Under the pieces are notes generated by a model. It saw only the letters and a list, made by a program, of their open reading frames with translations. It searched no databases and had not been told where the DNA came from. The translations under genes and the position numbers were made by a program. This document shows positions 24,848 to 34,047 of a DNA stretch of 64,000 nt, piece by piece; position 1 is the stretch's first letter; every line of letters starts with the position of its first letter. The DNA is from CAYGLF01 sp964350945 (GTDB taxonomy: Bacteria; Chlamydiota; Chlamydiia; Chlamydiales; JAAZZY01), in contig CAYGLF010000002.1 of the NCBI GenBank assembly GCA_964350945.1, positions 62,001-126,000 on the forward strand. Reading direction: 5' to 3'.

Positions 24848-26211
24848 CAGAATAATTTTTGTAGCGCGTTATAATGTCTAGGGTGGGTTACAATAATGAC
24901 AGTATCTCCTGGGCACAACACCTTATTGCCATCTGCGATCATAATCCGGCCTCTGTTTTGAATGGCTGCAAATAAAAAATCGTTGGGGAGGTAATTCCCT
25001 AATTCAAAAATAGGGATCCCAGCAAGCGGAGAAGAATTAGAAACTTTAAGTTCTATAATTTTAGCTCTATTTTCATACAGCGAGGCAACAGCGAGGATTT
25101 TTTGTTTCTGTAAAATTGAAAGGATGCGGTTGGACATAGCTTCTCTAGGAGAAATTGTGTAATTAACATGAGTTTGCTCTAAGAAATTCCCAAAATTAAC
25201 TTCTGCAATCGTAGCAATTGTGGTGCGGCAACCCAAATTTTTAGCAATTGAGCAGGCTAAGATGTTGATTTCGTCATGATAAGTGCAACTGACCAAAATA
25301 TCCATATTTCCAATTTGCTCCATCTGCATAAACTGGGAGTTGCAGCCATCAGCATTCAAAATAGTGCAATCTGGAAGTAAATTGGAGAGCTTTGCGCATC
25401 TTTGTTCGTCGCGTTCTATAATGGTTGTTTCAATATGCCTTCTTCGAAGCAGCTTTGCAAGACTAACTGCTGTTACAGACCCGCCCACTAAAGCCGCAGA
25501 GTGAACTGGTTTGTAGGGGATGTCGAAGAAGTCATTTAACCGATTGATGCCACTTGGTTTCCCTATAAATGTGATCTCGTCTAGAGGTTGCAGAGAGTCT
25601 TTTCCATGGGGGAAAATAATTTGGCGGTTACTGTACTTAGCTGAAGGGTCTTCTAGGCGCCGGATCAAACCTACAATGAGACCTTCGGGAAGATCTAGCT
25701 TAGGAAGGACAATATCGCCCTTATTCCAGGTTGCAGGAACTTGCATGGTGTGCATGTGTACAGCTCCATGAGCAAAATTCTCTGCGCCAGAGGAAATGGG
25801 GGTTACAATATTTTTAAAAATCTCCTGGGAGACTAAAAGAGCTGGGCAGATAAAATGGTCTACTGAAAAAATTTCATTAAAGTTAATTTTAGAGGTCTGC
25901 AAATAGGTCTCATCATGTAGTAGAGCAATGGTTGTAGAGTAATTGAGGCTTTTTGCAATTTTACAAAGACTTAGATTCTTCTCTTCGTTTTTGGTCAGCG
26001 CCAAAAGAGCGTCAGGCTTTACTTCTTGCAAACGATCTAATATTTGCCAAGAGCTTTCGTTGTCGGGAATCGTACTAATATCAAGCTCAGAAGAAATTTT
26101 ATCCAGTTTTGTCTGATCAGAATCAATCATAAAAACGCCATGTGATTCTTGGGCCAAGATTGTCGCTATGTGTGCGCTGAGCTTGCTAGCTCCAAAGATA
26201 ACAATGTACAT
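24847..26211 (-). CDS. trkA: Trk potassium uptake regulatory subunit (two RCK domains)
   Basis: Cytoplasmic NAD(H)/nucleotide-binding subunit that gates TrkH. 454 residues, with two Rossmann RCK-N domains: the first at MYIVIFGASKLSAHIA and the second around residue 235 (AALVGGSVTAVSLAKLL), each followed by an RCK-C (TrkA-C) segment (IVGLIRRLEDPSA; FAAIQNRGRIMIADG). The glycine motif of domain 1 is slightly changed (GASKLS), while the acidic strand end MIDSD is kept. It is first in the trkA-trkH pair. Confidence 0.92.
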   Translation of the reverse strand: MYIVIFGASKLSAHIATILAQESHGVFMIDSDQTKLDKISSELDISTIPDNESSWQILDRLQEVKPDALLALTKNEEKNLSLCKIAKSLNYSTTIALLHDETYLQTSKINFNEIFSVDHFICPALLVSQEIFKNIVTPISSGAENFAHGAVHMHTMQVPATWNKGDIVLPKLDLPEGLIVGLIRRLEDPSAKYSNRQIIFPHGKDSLQPLDEITFIGKPSGINRLNDFFDIPYKPVHSAALVGGSVTAVSLAKLLRRRHIETTIIERDEQRCAKLSNLLPDCTILNADGCNSQFMQMEQIGNMDILVSCTYHDEINILACSIAKNLGCRTTIATIAEVNFGNFLEQTHVNYTISPREAMSNRILSILQKQKILAVASLYENRAKIIELKVSNSSPLAGIPIFELGNYLPNDFLFAAIQNRGRIMIADGNKVLCPGDTVIIVTHPRHYNALQKLF

Positions 26212-26594
26212 TTCAGATCTCCGTCTCTAATCGCGTTTTTAATGGATCGTTGAATTATAGAAAAACGATTTCTTGGGTTGGATAGAGATTTATTTAGTTT
26301 TTTATAGTATATTTAGTTTTATTATATTTTTGATTTATTTAATAAAAGAAAGTTTTTAGTTTGTTTGTATAAATAATCGTTGTGCCTTTTTTCAAAGTAG
26401 CCCCACCTTGAGAAGTCTGGCCTTAATAAGAGGTGCTTTTTTACCTATTTTTCTTTGAATCAATTGATTACAGTTTTTGAGATGGGGTGCTTTTTGAGGT
26501 TAAAACGTTATTTTGAAGAAAAAAATAATTGGTTTTTTGTTAAAATTCTTGCTCAAAATGGCGTTCTCAAGCATGATTTCTATCTTCAAATTAA
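26212..26594. other. 383-base gap before tRNA-Arg
   Basis: Very AT-rich and divergent on both sides (trkA leftward, tRNA rightward). No open frame of interest was found. Several AT-rich -10-like strings occur (for example one read on the minus strand near 26256), but no pair of boxes with proper spacing stands out, so no promoter is called. Confidence 0.4.
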
Positions 26595-26668
26595 GCACCG
26601 GTAGCTCAATTGGATAGAGTACCCGGCTACGAACCGGGCGGTTAGAGGTTCGAATCCTCTCCGGTGCA
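26595..26668 (+). tRNA. tRNA-Arg(ACG)
   Basis: 74 nucleotides that fold as a cloverleaf: acceptor stem GCACCGG (26595-26601) with CCGGTGC (26661-26667) and discriminator A; anticodon stem CCCGG/CCGGG with loop CTACGAA, so the anticodon ACG is at 26629-26631; T arm with GGTTCGAATCC. The 3' CCA is not encoded (ACC follows). The wobble A is expected to become inosine and read CGU, CGC and CGA codons. Confidence 0.97.
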
Positions 26669-26689
26669 ACCTTTTTCTAAGGAAAAAAC

Positions 26690-27319
26690 ATGATTGAAGT
26701 TTTCCCCTCAGGACCCTTCTCAACGAACGCCTATATTGTCTTTTGTCCTCAACTAAAAGTTGCAGCTATCATCGATCCAGCCCCTGAATCTTTAGATAGG
26801 CTGAAAACTTTTTTGAAAAAAATGGATCTAAAACTAGAAAAAGTGCTTCTGACCCACTCTCACTGGGATCATTTTGGAGATTTAAAAAAGCTTCTTAAAG
26901 AGGTGCCAGTTCCTGTTTATGTGCATCCTTACGACAAACAGAATCTACAAGAACCTGGGTGTGATGGGCTCCCCCTTTTAATCCAAATAGAGGGAGTTGA
27001 AGTTGCAGATACTTATGATGAAGGTGATGTTGTTGAGGTTGGAGAATTAAGATTTAAGGTAATACATACGCCAGGCCACTCCCCAGGAGGCGTCTGCTTG
27101 TATTGTAAGGAGCATCAAATGCTTATTTCTGGAGACACTCTTTTTAAAGGATCGATTGGGAACCTTTCATTTCCAACTGCTGATTCTGAAAAAATGTGGA
27201 CTTCGTTAGATAAGTTAGCCAAGTTACCACCAGAGACTAAAGTGTATCCAGGACATGGTGAGATGACCACAATTGGAGAAGAGACCTGGCTCAAAAACGC
27301 AAGACATATTTTTAATTAG
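26690..27319 (+). CDS. MBL-fold metallo-hydrolase (glyoxalase II / YcbL-like)
   Basis: 209 residues with the metallo-beta-lactamase zinc motif THSHWDH (HxHxDH) near residue 56, the later HTPGHSPGG, the Asp of ISGDTLF and a final PGHGEMTT. This is the pattern of small glyoxalase II-like hydrolases (YcbL/GloB family), which act on glutathione thioesters or related substrates; the true substrate is unknown. It begins 21 bases after the tRNA, and the peroxiredoxin gene follows 10 bases after its stop, so the two may be one stress-related unit. Confidence 0.88.
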   Translation: MIEVFPSGPFSTNAYIVFCPQLKVAAIIDPAPESLDRLKTFLKKMDLKLEKVLLTHSHWDHFGDLKKLLKEVPVPVYVHPYDKQNLQEPGCDGLPLLIQIEGVEVADTYDEGDVVEVGELRFKVIHTPGHSPGGVCLYCKEHQMLISGDTLFKGSIGNLSFPTADSEKMWTSLDKLAKLPPETKVYPGHGEMTTIGEETWLKNARHIFN

Positions 27320-27329
27320 GAGAGAAATT

Positions 27330-27911
27330 ATGGCCGTATTAGTAGGAAAAAAAGCCCCCGATTTTAGTGCAAAAGCAATTGTAAATGGATCGACCGTTGA
27401 TGAGTTTACCCTTTCAGACCTACTGGGTCAGTATGTGGTATTCTTTTTTTATCCCTTAGATTTTACATTTGTATGCCCTACTGAACTCCATGCTTTTCAA
27501 GAGAAAGAGGCTGCTTTTAAAGAGCGTCACGCTCAGGTGGTAGGATGCTCAGTAGATAGTTGGTATTCTCACTTGAATTGGTTGCAAATACCTAAAAATA
27601 AAGGAGGAATTGAAGGCGTTCAATATCCTCTAGTGTCTGATCTTACCAAAAGTATTGCTAAAGACTATGATGTCTTGAAAGAAGATGAAGGGATTGCGTA
27701 TCGCGGTCTTTTCCTTATTGATAAAGAGGGGGTTGTGCGTCATCAAATTGTAAACGACCTTCCTTTAGGACGCTCGATTGATGAAGCCATTCGTATGCTT
27801 GATGCTTTGATTTTCTTTGAAAAACACGGGGAAGTTTGCCCTGCTAACTGGACAGAGGGAAGTAAAGCAATGACTCCAGATCAAAAAGGCATCGAACAAT
27901 ACTATAATTAA
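27330..27911 (+). CDS. ahpC: 2-Cys peroxiredoxin (AhpC/TSA family)
   Basis: Reduces peroxides through a reactive cysteine. The peroxidatic Cys is C49 in DFTFVCPTE and the resolving Cys is in HGEVCPANW near residue 170, so this is a typical 2-Cys enzyme. I start at the ATG at 27330 (MAVLVGKKAPDF), which has an AGGAGAG ribosome-binding site and gives 193 residues; the frame is open 57 bases further up, inside the MBL gene, but that extension is not conserved in type. Its reductase is not in the window. Its 3' end overlaps the next convergent gene by 4 bases. Confidence 0.94.
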   Translation: MAVLVGKKAPDFSAKAIVNGSTVDEFTLSDLLGQYVVFFFYPLDFTFVCPTELHAFQEKEAAFKERHAQVVGCSVDSWYSHLNWLQIPKNKGGIEGVQYPLVSDLTKSIAKDYDVLKEDEGIAYRGLFLIDKEGVVRHQIVNDLPLGRSIDEAIRMLDALIFFEKHGEVCPANWTEGSKAMTPDQKGIEQYYN

Positions 27912-28300
27912 TCATCACGATCTGTGAGATAGTCGTATAGATCGGCCTCAGAAGTGATAAGCAGGCTTTTATGAGCTTCGCAAATAGCTTCTGAGGCTCC
28001 TAAAATCTGACGGTTGCCAACTCCTGGCATGCCAATAGCTTTTAGACTCGAAAATAAGTATTGAGTTTCAAGTTGATGTAGGCCATGCAAGTAGTCAGAG
28101 GTGCTAAACCCTTCTTCTTTGACGCGAAAGAAGATAAGATTGCGGTCAAATAAGAGAGTTTGGATGGCAAAGTGTAGGCCGACACTGTTTTTTGGGGGAT
28201 TCCCAAAGTTGCTTTCAAGCTGCTCTAAATTTTGGCAAAAAAAGGCTGTCTGAAAGTTCCCCCTTTCAGCTTCACCAAAAACAGCAATGGTATATCGCAT
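27908..28300 (-). CDS. Hypothetical protein
   Basis: 130 residues, family not recognised. It is soluble, with no signal peptide or membrane segment, and a mix of beta-like (RYTIAVFGEA, LLFDRNLIFFRV) and helical parts. A very strong AAGGAGG ribosome-binding site lies just before the ATG. The C-terminus is acidic (LYDYLTDRDD). Its gene overlaps the end of ahpC tail to tail and follows eno in the same direction after 113 bases, so it may be read from the eno transcript. The length and clean ribosome-binding site support a real gene; no role can be assigned. Confidence 0.7.
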   Translation of the reverse strand: MRYTIAVFGEAERGNFQTAFFCQNLEQLESNFGNPPKNSVGLHFAIQTLLFDRNLIFFRVKEEGFSTSDYLHGLHQLETQYLFSSLKAIGMPGVGNRQILGASEAICEAHKSLLITSEADLYDYLTDRDD

Positions 28301-28413
28301 TGAACCTCCTTACAGCGCATGCGAGTACTCACTAAAAATTCCTTTATAGGGCAAATTTTGTTTTTGGCAAGATCCAATTCCTAAATTTTTTTAGTTCATT
28401 TAAGCTTAGGATT

Positions 28414-29664
28414 TTATTTTGTTTTTAAGGTGCGTTCGATCCATAAGAGCCGGTTATATTTGGCTATGCGGTCAGAGCGAGACAATGAGCCTGTCTTAAT
28501 TTGACCGCTGTTGGTGGCAACAGCAAGGTCAGCGATAAATGAGTCTTCAGTTTCGCCAGATCTATGGGAAATAACTGTTGAAAAATTATTTTTCTGGGCA
28601 AGAGCGATCGTTTGGAGAGTTTCAGTTAAAGTTCCAATCTGGTTAAGTTTAATTAAGATGGCATTGGCAACTTTTTCATCGATTCCTCTTTGTAAAAACT
28701 TGGGGTGAGTGACAAAAATGTCATCTCCTACAATCTGAATGTCGGGAAGGGCAGCTGTGAGCATTTTCCAACCCTCCCAGTCATTTTCATTAAGTCCATC
28801 TTCTACACTGTCAATAGGATATGAAGAACAGAGCTTTTGCAGATAAGCCACTTGCTTTTCATTTGAGCGGGAGAAGGAAGTCATTTTTTTAGAGGTGTAT
28901 TTTTGACTTTTTTTATCAAAAAATTCAGATGCCGCACAATCTAGCGCAATAGAAATTTGATCTCCAACGAGGTAGCCTGCCTGTTGGATCGCTTCTACGA
29001 TTAAGTCCAAAGCTTCTTGATCGGAATTTAAATTAGGAGCAAAACCGCCTTCATCACCGACAGAGGTGCCATGCCCTTTCTTCTGCAAAATTTTCTTCAG
29101 ATTGTGAAATACTTCTGCTCCCCAGCGAAGAGACTCCGTAAAGCTAGGCGCTCCTATTGGTCGGATCATAAACTCTTGAAAATCAAGTGAATTATCTGCA
29201 TGAGCTCCCCCATTAATAATATTCATCATTGGAATAGGTAAGCTGACTGGCTGGCCATTAGCAAGATATTCAAAAAGAGGCTTTTTTGAGGCGACAGCTC
29301 CTGCTCTTGCAATCGCGAGTGAGGCTCCTAAAATAGCATTAGCTCCCAACTTTGATTTATTTTCTGTGCCATCTAATTCAATGAGTGCTTGATCCAAGCC
29401 TTGTTGGTCAAACACAGACTTTCCTTTTAGAAGTGCTTGAATAGGTCCTTCAACATGTTGGCAAGCAGTCAAAACCCCTTTGCCAAGGTATCTTTTTACA
29501 TCGTTGTCACGCAGCTCCACAGCTTCGTACTCTCCAGTCGATGCTCCTGATGGAACACAGGCAGAAACTTCATGCCCCTCATCTGTTTTTAAAAAAACTT
29601 GAAGGGTAGGATTTCCCCTCGAATCTAAAATCTCTAATGCTTGAACAGATTGAATGTGGGTCAT
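28414..29664 (-). CDS. eno: Enolase
   Basis: Glycolytic interconversion of 2-phosphoglycerate and phosphoenolpyruvate. 416 residues, full length. Seen: LDSRGNPT at the N-terminus, PSGASTGEYEAVELRD (substrate loop), MNIINGGAHADN, the metal Asp in VGDDIFVTH, and ILIKLNQIGTLTET, followed by SHRSGETEDSFIADLAV, the enolase signature with the catalytic lysine region. In C. trachomatis eno neighbours uvrB and trpS; here it is separate. Confidence 0.97.
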   Translation of the reverse strand: MTHIQSVQALEILDSRGNPTLQVFLKTDEGHEVSACVPSGASTGEYEAVELRDNDVKRYLGKGVLTACQHVEGPIQALLKGKSVFDQQGLDQALIELDGTENKSKLGANAILGASLAIARAGAVASKKPLFEYLANGQPVSLPIPMMNIINGGAHADNSLDFQEFMIRPIGAPSFTESLRWGAEVFHNLKKILQKKGHGTSVGDEGGFAPNLNSDQEALDLIVEAIQQAGYLVGDQISIALDCAASEFFDKKSQKYTSKKMTSFSRSNEKQVAYLQKLCSSYPIDSVEDGLNENDWEGWKMLTAALPDIQIVGDDIFVTHPKFLQRGIDEKVANAILIKLNQIGTLTETLQTIALAQKNNFSTVISHRSGETEDSFIADLAVATNSGQIKTGSLSRSDRIAKYNRLLWIERTLKTK

Positions 29665-29727
29665 ATTAAGGACTCTTCTTTATGCTAGGTTTAATGATGG
29701 TTGTTTTTTAGTTATTGTCCATAATTT

Positions 29728-29756
29728 TATAAACTTTCTCGATAAAGTGCTATCAA
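29728..29756 (-). promoter_or_regulatory. Possible promoter of eno
   Basis: Read on the minus strand: TTGATA (29756-29751), a 17-base spacer and TTTATA (29733-29728), about 65 bases upstream of the eno ATG. The match is moderate; nothing else in the gap to the next gene scores better by eye. Confidence 0.4.
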
Positions 29757-29863
29757 TATAGTATCGCAGGCTAAGGCTTTTATTTAAAAATTGAAAGTAG
29801 GGGGTGTTTTAAAATTGAGAAAGCGATGTTTGTGCGTATGGTTGAAGAAGATTAAGCTAATTG

Positions 29864-31033
29864 TCATTGAGCTAACTTAAGAGCTTGCATATGTTTTGAA
29901 TAGTTTTCAATGCTATGGAAATTAAGATACTTTTCTTTCATTTCTTTTAATTTTTCTTTGATGGTTTCATCTTCATATATCTCAATGAGTTGTTCAGCAA
30001 GTGACTGAGGCTCCCAATCAATAATCAGTTTTTCTAAAGAAAACTTCTTCAACTCGTGTGCCATCCAATTATAGGGAGTGACGACTGGGATAGAGCCTGC
30101 TAAAATAGCCTCTAGAAACACGTTAGAAGTAGACATTTGGTAGTTAGCCTCAGTGTATGGCAACAAAATCAAATCACTTTGCTCCATCATTTGTTGGTAT
30201 TCTTCTTGAGATAGATGCTCTAAAAGAGGATTAATTCTCGGCCCTTGTGGGGACTTTGAAAGGTTTGCTTCTTGATAAGCTATGAGTTGAATCTTTTCAT
30301 TCAAAGGGTGAGATGACTGTGCAAATTCTTGAATGATTTTCTGTCCTTTCCCAGGTCGAACCACTCCTGGCCACCAGCATTTAATGGGTGAACTCTTCAC
30401 AGTTTTTGAACTTGAGGAGGTTTTCTCCAGGGGAATTGGGAAAAGGTGTACTTGCTTTCGAAAGTGCTGCGATAAATCTTCTTGAAGCAATTCACTATCG
30501 GTAATAAGGCGTAAGCGAACTCCCATTTTTTCGATCTTTTCGTGCAGTGTTTGGTAAGTTGAGAGCTCCTTACGGATAAAAAAGGCCGGGTAGCGATAGA
30601 GCAGCCACAACTGCAGCGATTTTTTGGGGAGGAATTTTAAAAGATTTGCAATCAAACGAATGTCAGAGGAGGAAAATCCCTCTAAAAATAAAACAGTTGA
30701 GTCACATTTTTTAAAAAAGATTTCTTTTGAAAGAGCTTTAAATAGAGACAAATAGTAGCGCATTCTCATTTGGGCTCGAATATACTTTCGATCTCTTTTG
30801 TAAGACTTTTTCTCAACAGTTTCATAACATTCTTTTACGGTGGTAAGGTCAATCACCTTCTTCCAATTGAAGGGCAGGTTTTTTAAGATATTTTTCCTGG
30901 GGAGAAGTGCTTTAAAGTGCCAATCTAGTTGCTGCGAAGCTTTGTCAACATGATCTAAATAAGAGTAACTGTGCCCCATTTTTGTATAAAAAAGAGGGTG
31001 TATAGATATGAAATTGGTGTCTGTTTGTGCCAA
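29864..31033 (-). CDS. Glycosyltransferase (GT4-like)
   Basis: A GT-B-fold glycosyltransferase of about 389 residues. The C-terminal half has the nucleotide-sugar domain: IKCWWPGVVRPGKGQKII, then LILLPYTEANYQMSTSNVFLEAILAG (in two parts) and IPVVTPYN, the usual E-x7-E type acceptor/donor region. Donor and acceptor are unknown. The start is uncertain: TTG at 31033 keeps a family-like N-terminus (ISIHPLFYTKMGHSYSY); the first ATG (30979) would cut into it; a stop lies at 31058-31060. It borders the sugar-nucleotide genes to its right and probably uses one of their products. Confidence 0.75.
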   Translation of the reverse strand: MAQTDTNFISIHPLFYTKMGHSYSYLDHVDKASQQLDWHFKALLPRKNILKNLPFNWKKVIDLTTVKECYETVEKKSYKRDRKYIRAQMRMRYYLSLFKALSKEIFFKKCDSTVLFLEGFSSSDIRLIANLLKFLPKKSLQLWLLYRYPAFFIRKELSTYQTLHEKIEKMGVRLRLITDSELLQEDLSQHFRKQVHLFPIPLEKTSSSSKTVKSSPIKCWWPGVVRPGKGQKIIQEFAQSSHPLNEKIQLIAYQEANLSKSPQGPRINPLLEHLSQEEYQQMMEQSDLILLPYTEANYQMSTSNVFLEAILAGSIPVVTPYNWMAHELKKFSLEKLIIDWEPQSLAEQLIEIYEDETIKEKLKEMKEKYLNFHSIENYSKHMQALKLAQ

Positions 31034-31183
31034 AAGATCAAAGTGGGTGAAATTAATTTATAGCCGGACAGCTTACTTGTTTGATTCAATTTTTTCAAAC
31101 AAAGGGTATATAAGAGCATCTTCTCGACAAAAAAACGAAGAGTCAACTAGCATGATCTCTAATTTATTCAAATGTGAGGCTAT

Positions 31184-32101
31184 ATGAAGGTTTTAGTGAC
31201 AGGGGCAACAGGCTTTTTAGGGAGCTATTTATGCAAGGTGCTTCAAAAAGAAGGCCATGAGGTCCTTGCAGTGGGCTCTAAGGCTTGTGACCTAACATGT
31301 GAAAGTAGCCTCAATCAATTTAATAATCACTTTTTTGACCAAATCTATCATTTAGCCGCTTGGGTTCAAGCAGGTGACTTTAATGTGCACCACCAAGGTG
31401 AGATTTGGGAAATTAACCAAAAGATCAATACCAATATGCTCTCATGGTGGAAAAATAAGCAGCCTCAAGCGAAGATGATCACCATGGGAACCAGCTGTTC
31501 TTACGGCGATGGTATGGAGCTTAAAGAGGAAAACTATTTACAGGGGCTGCCTCATCAAGGGCTCTTTGCTTATGCGATGACTAAGCGTATGCTCTATACA
31601 GGCCTTATTTCGATGAATCGTCAGTTTGGTTTAAAATACCTATGTTTAGTGCCTAACACGTTATACGGTCCAGGCTATCCTTTTAAAGGCAAGCAAGCCC
31701 ACTTCATTTTTGATTTAATCCGAAAAATTATTGGTGCCAGTCAAGGGGGACCTCCTGCAGTCTTGTGGGGAGATGGCACCCAAAAAAGGGAGCTGGTATA
31801 TATCGGCGATTTTGTAAGGGCCCTATTTAGATTGTCTTGTACAGAAGAAAATCAGCTGATTAATATAGGCCCAGGTAAAGAGCATTCAATTCGTGACTTT
31901 GCCCAAACTATCTGTGATCATATTGGCTATGACTCAAAGCTTATTGAGTATGACTCGTCCAAGTTCGTGGGAGTGAAATCCAAATACTTTAACAACCAAA
32001 AGCTCCAAAGCTTGTTGCCCGACTTTGAGTTTACACCACTTAAAGAGGGGCTTAGGGGCACCATAGACTGGTTTTTAACTAAAGATGTTGTGATGAGCTA
32101 G
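31184..32101 (+). CDS. SDR sugar-nucleotide epimerase/reductase (GDP-fucose synthase-like)
   Basis: 305 residues of the extended SDR family: MKVLVTGATGFLGSYL (NAD(P) glycine motif), TMGTSCSYGD (catalytic Ser), and YAMTKRM, the YxxxK. NTLYGPGYPFKGKQAH and GDGTQKRELVYIGDF resemble GDP-L-fucose synthase (Fcl/WcaG) and related epimerase-reductases. The product sugar is uncertain. It is convergent with the next SDR gene, with no gap between stops (32101/32102), and divergent from the glycosyltransferase. The Fcl-like call is by pattern only. Confidence 0.8.
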   Translation: MKVLVTGATGFLGSYLCKVLQKEGHEVLAVGSKACDLTCESSLNQFNNHFFDQIYHLAAWVQAGDFNVHHQGEIWEINQKINTNMLSWWKNKQPQAKMITMGTSCSYGDGMELKEENYLQGLPHQGLFAYAMTKRMLYTGLISMNRQFGLKYLCLVPNTLYGPGYPFKGKQAHFIFDLIRKIIGASQGGPPAVLWGDGTQKRELVYIGDFVRALFRLSCTEENQLINIGPGKEHSIRDFAQTICDHIGYDSKLIEYDSSKFVGVKSKYFNNQKLQSLLPDFEFTPLKEGLRGTIDWFLTKDVVMS

Positions 32102-33043
32102 CTACACGTTACGCAACTGATTTTCTTTAAGGTAGTCATAGAGGTGGACGAGCTCTTCAATCCCCGATGCTAGATCATACTGGGGCTTCCACCCTAAAGA
32201 CTCTAGCTTCTCATTACTGACAATATAGTCTCTTTTGTCAGGGTCTTCTCCAACAGGAGCAGAGTGAAAGTAAAAATGGGGAAGGCGCTTAGCAATTTCT
32301 TCACAGAGCTCTTTTTTACTTAGGTTAGCTGAAGACAATCCCACGTTGTAAGCTTGCCCGGCCATTTTCTCAAAGTTTTGGATCCCAAAAATAAAAGCAG
32401 CTGCGACATCTTGAATGTGGATATAGTTTCTTTTGAAGTGCTCTTCAAATAAAACGACATATCGATCGTGACAGGCTTTATAAACAAAATCGTTGACTAA
32501 GAGATCCACTCGCATACGAGGAGAGGTGCCAAAAACAGTTGCTAAGCGAAAGGAAATAGCCTGGTTAGAGGATAAAAGCAGTTCTTCAACTTTTACTTTG
32601 AGTTTGCCATAAAGAGAGACAGGGTTGAGGGCGCTCTCTTCAGTGCAAAACTTATCCTTTTCACCAATGCCATAGCCGCTATTAGTGGTAGGGAAGATAA
32701 TTTTTTGATCTTTTCTAAGATTATTTAAAATAAATTCCATTGAGTCGTAGTTGACAAGCTGAGTTAAGTGTGGGTTAGCAGCGCAAGCTGGAGCGCCAAC
32801 AATGGCAGCTAATGGAATGATAATATCTGCATCTAAAAGAAGTGTTTTCATCAAATCAAAATTACAGACATCGCCTTTTACAAACTTAAATCTTGGGTTG
32901 GAAAAACAATGAACTAAAGAGGTCTGTTTGTACATGAGATTGTCAATGACAGTGACTTGAAATCCAAGTTCTAAGAGTTTAGTTGTTAATACAGAGCCAA
33001 TATATCCAGCTCCACCCGTGATTAGTATTTTTTGATGGTTCAT
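32102..33043 (-). CDS. SDR NAD-dependent epimerase/dehydratase, sugar-nucleotide type
   Basis: 313 residues: ILITGGAGYIGSVLTTKLL (NAD motif), IIPLAAIVGAPACAANP, TTNSGYGI and YGKLKVKVE (YxxxK). RNYIHIQDVAAAF and YNVGLSSANLSK are typical of the sugar epimerase family. It resembles NAD-dependent epimerases placed beside HddA-type kinases in surface-sugar clusters. It follows the GHMP kinase gene on the same strand with a 14-base gap, so the two are likely one operon acting on the same sugar. The exact reaction is not assigned. Confidence 0.8.
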   Translation of the reverse strand: MNHQKILITGGAGYIGSVLTTKLLELGFQVTVIDNLMYKQTSLVHCFSNPRFKFVKGDVCNFDLMKTLLLDADIIIPLAAIVGAPACAANPHLTQLVNYDSMEFILNNLRKDQKIIFPTTNSGYGIGEKDKFCTEESALNPVSLYGKLKVKVEELLLSSNQAISFRLATVFGTSPRMRVDLLVNDFVYKACHDRYVVLFEEHFKRNYIHIQDVAAAFIFGIQNFEKMAGQAYNVGLSSANLSKKELCEEIAKRLPHFYFHSAPVGEDPDKRDYIVSNEKLESLGWKPQYDLASGIEELVHLYDYLKENQLRNV

Positions 33044-33057
33044 ATATGTCCTGTTTT

Positions 33058-34047
33058 CTATTGGTAAATAATTTGGCTTCCCAAAGAATCGAATTTGAAA
33101 TCAACTTCTAAGAGTTCATTTAGAGCGGATCGAATCTCTGTATGTTTTTCTAAAGGCGCCATTAAAAGTAAAAAGCCTCCGTGGCCAGCACCACATAGCT
33201 TCCCACCATAAGCTCCTGCATTTCTTGCTTTTTCATAGAGCTCATCAATATGGGGATTGGAGATTTTGCTAGAGAGCTTCTTTTTGAGGCTCCAGCTTTG
33301 GTGCATAAGGTGCCCTATTTGTTCTACAAGCTCTTGAGAATCGCTCTTTAAAAAGATATCATAAGCTTCATAGACCATATCAAGCATCTTATCTAAGAAA
33401 AGATCTTTAGAGCATGATTGCGTGTTTTTAATTTGCTCATCTAAAATTTCATCTGCAAAACGGGTGATACCAGTATAGAATAAGAGCAAGTGGTCTTGGA
33501 AACATGAGAGTTTATCTTCCCCTATATCTAGAGGAGTTACCTGATAGCCGTTTTTGTCAAACTCAATCAGGTTCAGGCCCCCATAAGCTGCATGAACCTG
33601 ATCTTGTGAACCTACTTTTTCTTTAATCAGTTGTTGCTCAACAAGCAAAGCTTCATCAGCAAGTGTTTTTTTACAAGCAATCGAGTCTTGTAATTTATAA
33701 AGTGCATTTAAAAATCCAACTGTGAAAGCAGAAGATGAGCCAAGGCCCGTTTTAGCTGGCAGGTCGGCAAATACGTGGATGTCTAACCCTTCATCAAGCT
33801 TTTTATACTGAAGGCACTCCCGAATACTGGGATGCTTAATTTCATGAAGGTGATTTACTTTTTCAGGGGACGAATAGCTAATTTTGATTTTGTGTTCAAA
33901 AAATGCGCTCAGTCGATTGATACTTAGATAAATATATTTATCAATGGTCGTGCCAATCACAGCTCCCTTTTTCCGCAGATAGTAACTATGGTAATCGGTT
34001 CCTCCACCAAAAAAGCTAATTCTAACAGGTGTCTTAGAGATAATCAT
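33058..34047 (-). CDS. GHMP-family sugar kinase (HddA-like)
   Basis: 329 residues beginning MIISKTPVRISFFGGGTDY, the usual start of heptose 7-phosphate kinase-type (HddA) and fucokinase-type GHMP enzymes. The ATP loop is PAKTGLGSSSAFTVG; VGSQDQVHAAYGG is the second motif, and GAYGGKLCGAGHGGFLL the third. HddA phosphorylates D-glycero-D-manno-heptose 7-phosphate at C1, a step towards GDP-heptose; other GHMP substrates are possible. It is first in a two-gene unit with the SDR gene at 32102. Confidence 0.82.
   Translation of the reverse strand: MIISKTPVRISFFGGGTDYHSYYLRKKGAVIGTTIDKYIYLSINRLSAFFEHKIKISYSSPEKVNHLHEIKHPSIRECLQYKKLDEGLDIHVFADLPAKTGLGSSSAFTVGFLNALYKLQDSIACKKTLADEALLVEQQLIKEKVGSQDQVHAAYGGLNLIEFDKNGYQVTPLDIGEDKLSCFQDHLLLFYTGITRFADEILDEQIKNTQSCSKDLFLDKMLDMVYEAYDIFLKSDSQELVEQIGHLMHQSWSLKKKLSSKISNPHIDELYEKARNAGAYGGKLCGAGHGGFLLLMAPLEKHTEIRSALNELLEVDFKFDSLGSQIIYQ

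Noticed and set aside
28330..28413. Weak inverted repeat with CCTAA/TTAGG arms after eno as a terminator
   Set aside because: Arms are short, the loop is long and AT-rich, and no T run follows in the eno direction.
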